Part shown: positions 33,555 through 37,775 of the stretch, piece after piece
Layout: every line of letters starts with the position of its first letter
Numbering within the stretch: the first letter of the stretch is position 1
Source of the DNA: an uncultured Bacteroidota bacterium
GTDB taxonomy: Bacteria > Bacteroidota > Bacteroidia > Bacteroidales > 4484-276
NCBI GenBank assembly: GCA_903944895.1
Contig: CAJATL010000265.1
Span: 1 to 37,775, forward strand
DNA length: 37,775 nt
Direction: 5' to 3'
The notes under the pieces: generated by a model
The model's database searches: none
The model's input: the letters and a program-made list of their open reading frames with translations, nothing else
Told to the model about the DNA's origin: nothing
Translations under genes and position numbers: made by a program

Positions 33555-34499
33555 ATGGAACGTATTACAGTAATCGGAGCAGGAAATGTAGGTGCAACCT
33601 GTGCAAATGTGATAGCACACAAAGACCTTTGTAAAGAGGTTGTACTGGTTGACATAAAAGAAGGTGTTGCAGAGGGCAAGGCGCTTGATATCTGGCAAAC
33701 ATCATCGATTAATAACTTTGATACCCGCGTTGTGGGTGTTACCAACGATTACCTGCGGACCAAAGGATCGGGAATTGTTGTGATAACTTCGGGAATCCCG
33801 CGCAAACCAGGAATGAGCCGTGACGACTTGATAAGAACCAATGCAAAAATCATCGTTGATGTTACCGAAAAGGTAATCAAGTATTCTCCTGAAGCCATCA
33901 TCATCGTCGTTTCAAACCCACTCGACGTAATGACTTACGCTGCCTGGAAAGCCGCCAATAAACCTGCACAAAAAGTGTTTGGCATGGCCGGAATTTTAGA
34001 TACAGGACGCTACACCGCGTTTTTGGCCGATGCTCTCGACGTTTCTCCAAAAGACATCCAGTCATTATTACTCGGCGGCCACGGCGATTCGATGGTTCCT
34101 TTGAGAAGGTACACCTCGGTAAAAGGCATTCCGATTACTGAATTGCTGGGTAAAGATGAAATTGATAAAATTGTTGAAAGAACCCGGAAAGGTGGAGGTG
34201 AACTTGTTAACCTGATGGGAACTTCTGCCTGGTATGCTCCTGGTGCTGCCGCAGCGCAAATGGTCGAAACCATTGTTGACGATCAAAAAAGGATTTTCCC
34301 GGTTTGTGCCCGCCTTAAAGGCGAATATGGAATTGACGATTTGTACATCGGTGTTCCGGTTAAACTGGGTAAAAATGGTATCGAAGAAATTATCGAACTT
34401 AACCTGAACGAAAAAGAATATAAAATGCTGCAGGAGTCGGCCAGAGAGGTGCGTTTGCTCACCAAGGTGCTCGACGACATGAACCTGTTTGGCGACTGA
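33555..34499 (+). CDS. mdh: Malate dehydrogenase (LDH-like type)
   Basis: NAD-dependent enzyme of the TCA cycle that interconverts malate and oxaloacetate. The dinucleotide motif GAGNVGAT is at residues 8-15. Substrate-binding arginines are in GIPRKPGMSRDDLIRTN, where the Arg after GIP and the MSRDDL loop indicate malate rather than lactate. SNPLDVMTY and the catalytic His in GGHGDSM follow. The 314-aa length is that of the tetrameric LDH-like MDH usual in Bacteroidota. It is bounded by its own promoter and a terminator, so it is probably monocistronic. Confidence 0.95.
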   Translation: MERITVIGAGNVGATCANVIAHKDLCKEVVLVDIKEGVAEGKALDIWQTSSINNFDTRVVGVTNDYLRTKGSGIVVITSGIPRKPGMSRDDLIRTNAKIIVDVTEKVIKYSPEAIIIVVSNPLDVMTYAAWKAANKPAQKVFGMAGILDTGRYTAFLADALDVSPKDIQSLLLGGHGDSMVPLRRYTSVKGIPITELLGKDEIDKIVERTRKGGGELVNLMGTSAWYAPGAAAAQMVETIVDDQKRIFPVCARLKGEYGIDDLYIGVPVKLGKNGIEEIIELNLNEKEYKMLQESAREVRLLTKVLDDMNLFGD

Positions 34500-34514
34500 A
34501 GGGAAGAAAATATT

Positions 34515-34522
34515 TAATTTTG
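34515..34522 (+). promoter_or_regulatory. Bacteroidota-type -7 element for cobB-recX
   Basis: TAATTTTG matches TAnnTTTG exactly. Transcription would start at about 34529, which supports the sirtuin start at 34580 rather than the earlier in-frame ATG at 34520. It abuts the mdh terminator. Confidence 0.5.
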
Positions 34523-34523
34523 C

Positions 34524-34555
34524 AGGCATTTCGGCTACAACCGGAATGCCTTTTT
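34524..34555 (+). terminator. Intrinsic terminator of mdh
   Basis: AGGCATTTCGG (34524-34534) pairs with CCGGAATGCCT (34541-34551; one G-U pair) around CTACAA, followed by a run of T. It lies 24 bases past the mdh stop codon. Confidence 0.88.
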
Positions 34556-34579
34556 CTATTTAAAAAAACGGCAGTTTTA

Positions 34580-35272
34580 ATGAAGAATGTGGTGGTTTTC
34601 ACGGGTGCAGGTGTTAGTGCTGAAAGTGGCGTAAAAACTTTTCGCGACAGCGATGGCTTGTGGCGGAATTATCGCTTCGAAGAAGTGGCAAGCCCACATG
34701 CCTGGAATACTGACCCGGAATTGGTTCTTGAGTTTTACAATATCCGCCGAAAACAGTTACTCGAAGTCGGACCTAATCCGGCGCATCTTGCTTTGGTAAA
34801 ACTTGAAGAGAAATTTAAGGTTCAGATAATCACCCAAAATGTTGATGATCTGCACGAAAGGGCCGGTTCAAAAAATGTGTTTCACCTGCATGGCGAGATT
34901 AGAAAATCGCGAAGCACGGTTGATCCTGAATTAATTTACGACATCGAAGGCTGGGAATTGAAATTGGGCGATAAGTGCGAAAAAGGAAGCCAGCTAAGGC
35001 CACACGTGGTTTGGTTTGGCGAACAGGTTGATGGTTTTTCGGCAGCCACCGAAATTGCCTCTAATGCTGATATTTTCATCGTCATTGGAACATCGCTTGT
35101 GGTTTATCCGGCTGCCGGACTGATTGATTTTGTCCCGGATTTATCGCCAAAATATCTGATCGACCCAAAAGCAAAAACACCATGGGGAATTCAAAATCTT
35201 ACGGTAATTCAGGAAAAAGCCGGGAAAGGCGTTCCTGAACTGGTCGAAAGTCTTTTAAATGCTGAAAAGTGA
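34580..35272 (+). CDS. cobB: Sirtuin-type NAD-dependent protein deacylase without zinc cysteines
   Basis: Removes acyl groups from lysines using NAD. NAD-binding GAGVSAESG (9-17), TQNVDDLHERAG and the catalytic H104 in HLHGE are intact. Y53 and R56 (FYNIRR) match the Tyr-Arg pair of SIRT5-class enzymes, pointing to activity on succinyl or malonyl lysine. The zinc-binding CxxC...CxxC set is missing: C133 is the only cysteine in the 230-aa protein. The ATG at 34580 is chosen because the earlier frame start at 34520 lies before the predicted transcription start. RecX overlaps its stop by 4 bases. Confidence 0.9.
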   Translation: MKNVVVFTGAGVSAESGVKTFRDSDGLWRNYRFEEVASPHAWNTDPELVLEFYNIRRKQLLEVGPNPAHLALVKLEEKFKVQIITQNVDDLHERAGSKNVFHLHGEIRKSRSTVDPELIYDIEGWELKLGDKCEKGSQLRPHVVWFGEQVDGFSAATEIASNADIFIVIGTSLVVYPAAGLIDFVPDLSPKYLIDPKAKTPWGIQNLTVIQEKAGKGVPELVESLLNAEK

Positions 35273-35730
35273 AAAAAGAAAACACCGGAAAACTTACGTT
35301 TGATGAAGTGCTGAAAAGGGCCAAAAAATACTGTGCCAGCCAGGAACATTGCACCTCGGAAGTTAAGGCAAAATTGATCGAATGGCACGTTGAGGAAGAA
35401 ATCAGAGAAGAAATCATCAGTGAGCTTTTGAAGGAAAATTATTTGTCGGAATTAAGATATGCCGATCTTTTCACGAGAAGTAAAATCAACCAAAAACGAT
35501 GGGGGAGGCTCAAAATTCAATTCGAACTTCAACAGCGCTTCGTCCCTGCCGAAATCATCGACAAAGCCTTCAGCAGCATCGATGAAAAACAATATCTCGA
35601 AAACCTCCGGTTTCTAAAACTCAAAAAAGAAAAGGAAACCGACGAAGACGACGAATTTAAACGTGAAATGAAGATAAAAGCCTATCTTGCCACAAAAGGC
35701 TATGAATATGAATACATTAACAAGTTATAG
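35269..35730 (+). CDS. recX: Regulatory protein RecX
   Basis: Small all-helical modulator of RecA filaments. The 153-aa sequence has the tandem three-helix repeats of RecX: KRAKKYCASQEHCTSEVKAKL, ELLKENYLSELRYADLFTRSKI, and KRWGRLKIQFELQQRFVPAEIIDKAF. The start is GTG at 35269, overlapping the sirtuin stop as GTGA, so the pair is translationally coupled. RecA is not in the window. The C-terminal repeat is highly charged (KKEKETDEDDEFKRE). Confidence 0.88.
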   Translation: MKKENTGKLTFDEVLKRAKKYCASQEHCTSEVKAKLIEWHVEEEIREEIISELLKENYLSELRYADLFTRSKINQKRWGRLKIQFELQQRFVPAEIIDKAFSSIDEKQYLENLRFLKLKKEKETDEDDEFKREMKIKAYLATKGYEYEYINKL

Positions 35731-35754
35731 CTCCTGTAGAAAAAATTTGAACTT

Positions 35755-36471
35755 ATGAAGCAATTAATTCTTGGATTATTTTTGATAGCATCTCTGACTG
35801 TATTTTCACAGAACGGGGAGAAAAACTTCATCGATCAAAACTATATTGAGGTCATTGGGAAGGCTGAAATGGACATTGTTCCGGATTTGATTTATTTGAA
35901 AATTATTCTGGGTGATAAGGATAATAAGGATAAACTTAGCCTTGATGAGATTGAGAAATTAATGATTAATGACCTTACAGAATTGGGTATCGACATTAAT
36001 AAAGATTTATCAGTCAAAGATTTTGCGAGTAACTTCAAGTCATTTTGGATTGGCAAGGCTGATATAGTCCTGACAAAAGAATATCAATTAATTGTTCATG
36101 ATACAAAGACAATGCAGAAGGTGTATTTTGAATTTCAAAAACTTGGTATTTCAAATGTATCTATAGAGAAATTAGACAATTCAAAGATTGTCCAATTTAG
36201 AAAAGATGTAAAAATGGACGCGATAAAAGCAGCAAAAGAAAAAGCTGAGTTCCTGACTTCATCAATCAACCAGAGTATTGGGAGGGCAATTTTTATACAA
36301 GAACTGGATAATCAATATTTGTCGAACGTTATGTCAAATACAGTTTCCGGAGTTAATGTACGTATTAGGGGTTCTTCATCTTTAGATCAAAATGAGTCAT
36401 CAATGCCAGATATCGAATTTGAAAAGATAACCATAGAATATTCAATATTAGTAAGATTTGAACTAAAATAA
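35755..36471 (+). CDS. SIMPL domain (DUF541) exported protein
   Basis: A 238-aa exported protein with signal peptide, probably cut at VFS-Q19. The SIMPL (DUF541) fold is suggested by the opening IEVIGKAEMDIVPDLIYLKI (about 31-50), the middle helix-containing AIKAAKEKAEFLTSSI and the closing DIEFEKITIEYSILVRFELK. Its function is unknown in most bacteria. It is visibly more AT-rich than its neighbours, with frequent AAT, ATT and GAT codons. Residues around 202-209 read VRIRGSSSL, which resembles part of the TonB-receptor plug signature; no other receptor feature is present. It lies 24 bases after recX. Confidence 0.85.
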   Translation: MKQLILGLFLIASLTVFSQNGEKNFIDQNYIEVIGKAEMDIVPDLIYLKIILGDKDNKDKLSLDEIEKLMINDLTELGIDINKDLSVKDFASNFKSFWIGKADIVLTKEYQLIVHDTKTMQKVYFEFQKLGISNVSIEKLDNSKIVQFRKDVKMDAIKAAKEKAEFLTSSINQSIGRAIFIQELDNQYLSNVMSNTVSGVNVRIRGSSSLDQNESSMPDIEFEKITIEYSILVRFELK

Positions 36472-36493
36472 TGCCCGCACAATAATAGCATCT

Positions 36494-36511
36494 AAACCCA
36501 GGTTGGGTTTT
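36494..36511 (+). terminator. Weak terminator-like hairpin
   Basis: AAACCC and GGGTTT form a 6-bp stem around AGGTT, followed only by T and mixed bases. It lies 22 bases after the SIMPL gene and may be a poor terminator. Confidence 0.3.
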
Positions 36512-36634
36512 CGTGCTCATCCTGCAGTGAAAAGCAAAATTGAAATGCAGAGCTTAGTAGGAATTTCGGAGGTAATCTCCCGGTCAACGGTTTACTTTAG
36601 AAAGTTATTTAAATGAATTAATACAGCATAATTT

Positions 36635-37727
36635 ATGACATCACCAGAAAACATTAAAGAGCTTGGCAAACGTGTTACGGCTCTCAGGAGGTATCTTTGA
36701 CGTTGATACCAAATTAGAAAAAATTAAAGAAGAAGAAGACCTGACCCACCAGCCCATTTTTTGGAACGATTCGAAAAAGGCAGAATTGATCTTAAAATCG
36801 ATCAACGAAAAAAAATCCTGGACCGACGTTTATCAAAACATTATCGCGGCTTTTGACGACCTGAACGTAATGTTCACATTTTTTGAAGAAGGCGACGCCA
36901 CCGAAGACGAGCTTGACCATCAATATCAAAAAACGCTCAAGTTGGTTGAAGATATTGAGTTTAAAAATATGCTCAGCGGCAAAGAAGACAAACTTGGCGC
37001 TATTGTGCACATCAATCCGGGAGCCGGCGGAACCGAAAGCCAGGATTGGGCCGAAATGCTTATGAGAATGTACATCAGATGGGGCGAACGTAACAATTAC
37101 AAGGTTAAGGAAGTCGATTTTCAGGAAGGCGAAGTTGCCGGAATTAAGTCGGTTTCGCTTGAATTTGAAGGCGATTTTGCTTTTGGTTACCTCAAAAGCG
37201 AGAGTGGCGTTCATCGCCTGGTGCGCCTGTCGCCTTTTGATTCTGCCAACAAACGCCATACTTCGTTTGCTTCAGTTTACGCCTATCCTCTGATTGACGA
37301 CACGATCGAAATCGACATCAATCCTTCGGATGTAAGTTTCGACACCTTCCGCTCCAGCGGACCCGGCGGCCAGAATGTAAACAAAGTCGAAACTGCCGTG
37401 AGGCTCAAACATGCACCCACAGGAATTGTGGTCGAATGTCAGGAAACCCGCTCACAGCAACAAAACCGTGATAAAGCTATGCTTATGCTCAAATCGCAGC
37501 TTTACGAAATCGAGCTTCGCAAGAAAAAGGAAATTATCGCCGAAATCGAAGGCAGCAAGAAAAGAATCGAGTGGGGTTCGCAGATACGTTCATACGTGAT
37601 GCATCCTTACAAATTGGTGAAAGACGTGCGCACAGGTTACGAAACCAGCAACGTGCAGGCTGTGATGGACGGCGATCTTGAAGCATTTATCAAGGCATTT
37701 TTAATGGAGTTTGGTCAGAAAAAATAG
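36635..37727 (+). CDS. prfB: Peptide chain release factor 2 with programmed +1 frameshift
   Basis: Terminates translation at UGA and UAA. The gene starts at ATG 36635 ([14 protein letters not shown]). After 21 codons it meets an in-frame TGA at 36698-36700 and continues in the +1 frame, giving a 363-aa product against 365 in E. coli. The tripeptide anticodon S199-P-F and the catalytic G244-G-Q246 are present. Read without the shift, the second frame would appear to start falsely at 36663. The shift makes RF2 control its own synthesis. KdsB follows 3 bases downstream. Confidence 0.96.
36686..36700 (+). promoter_or_regulatory. Programmed +1 frameshift site of prfB
   Basis: A Shine-Dalgarno-like AGGAGG (36686-36691), a three-base spacer TAT, then CTT and the in-frame TGA followed by C. 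This is the classic prfB arrangement with the same spacing as E. coli: slow reading of TGA lets the ribosome slip from CTT to TTT and go on with GAC (Asp22). Confidence 0.96.
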
Positions 37728-37730
37728 GAC

Positions 37731-37775
37731 ATGAAAATTTTAGGAATCATACCGGCACGTTATGCTTCGAGCCGT
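37731..37775 (+). CDS. kdsB: 3-deoxy-manno-octulosonate cytidylyltransferase, N-terminal fragment
   Basis: Only the first 15 codons are in the window. They read MKILGIIPARYASSR, the typical start of KdsB with its nucleotide-binding IIPARYASxR loop. The enzyme activates Kdo with CTP for lipopolysaccharide core synthesis, so an LPS outer membrane is implied. The ATG is 3 bases past the prfB stop, so the genes are probably co-transcribed. The call rests on a short motif but a characteristic one. Confidence 0.8.
   Translation, partial: MKILGIIPARYASSR

Noticed and set aside
34520-34579. Earlier ATG for the sirtuin gene
   Set aside because: It overlaps the mdh terminator and precedes the predicted transcription start.
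36467-36615. Short open frame between the SIMPL gene and prfB
   Set aside because: About 48 codons, no good start and no recognisable family; likely chance.
36663-36698. Independent start of RF2 in the second frame
   Set aside because: The true start is 36635 in the other frame, joined by the programmed +1 shift.

Overview
The window reads as a chromosomal segment of a Gram-negative Bacteroidota bacterium, most likely of the order Bacteroidales or a close relative. Three things support this. At least nine genes are preceded by an exact match to the Bacteroidota -7 promoter element TAnnTTTG. Several protein families typical of the phylum are present (DUF4252 beside an ECF sigma factor, M28-type glutaminyl cyclase, a SIMPL protein). 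The envelope genes (Lnt, KdsB, an Omp85 barrel, lipoproteins) imply an outer membrane with LPS. Nothing indicates a phage, plasmid, CRISPR array or insertion sequence, and I saw no tRNA or rRNA gene. The content is mostly housekeeping.

Layout. 1-6612, forward: RNase G, TrpS, a small four-helix membrane protein paired with a TEX264/GyrI-like anchored protein, HflX and apolipoprotein N-acyltransferase. 6650-13805: a lone rhamnulose-1-phosphate aldolase (reverse), then forward a 2-Cys peroxiredoxin, a nitroreductase, a lipoprotein glutaminyl cyclase, and two semialdehyde dehydrogenases (glutamate semialdehyde; probably aminoadipate semialdehyde). 13962-19928, reverse: an alpha/beta-hydrolase lipoprotein behind a PIN-PhoH protein, an ECF sigma / anti-sigma-like / DUF4252 operon, two heptanucleotide repeat arrays, and a LuxE-family acyl-protein synthetase. 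19947-23656, forward: a lipoprotein, then PBP2 and RodA. 23693-32573: DUF3108 protein, LeuS, a forward TPR lipoprotein, a third heptanucleotide array, NadK, a one-POTRA Omp85 protein, a CBS protein and RsgA. 32726-37775, forward: a PrsW-like membrane protein lacking its catalytic residues, malate dehydrogenase, a sirtuin without zinc cysteines, RecX, a SIMPL protein, RF2 with its programmed +1 frameshift, and the first codons of kdsB.

How the genes fit together. PBP2 and RodA are the transpeptidase and glycosyltransferase of the elongasome. Lnt finishes the lipoproteins seen repeatedly here. The glutaminyl cyclase is expected to cap exported proteins that begin with Gln after signal peptidase I cleavage, and three proteins in this window have such a predicted N-terminus. 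RNase G, HflX, RsgA, TrpS, LeuS and RF2 serve translation and RNA turnover. The two aldehyde dehydrogenases point to proline/arginine and lysine breakdown.

The least ordinary items are the TEX264-like protein, the PrsW pseudoprotease, the heptanucleotide arrays at gene borders, the cysteine-poor sirtuin, the Q-rule set, and hairpins lying directly after promoters. All calls come from reading the sequence; no database search was run.
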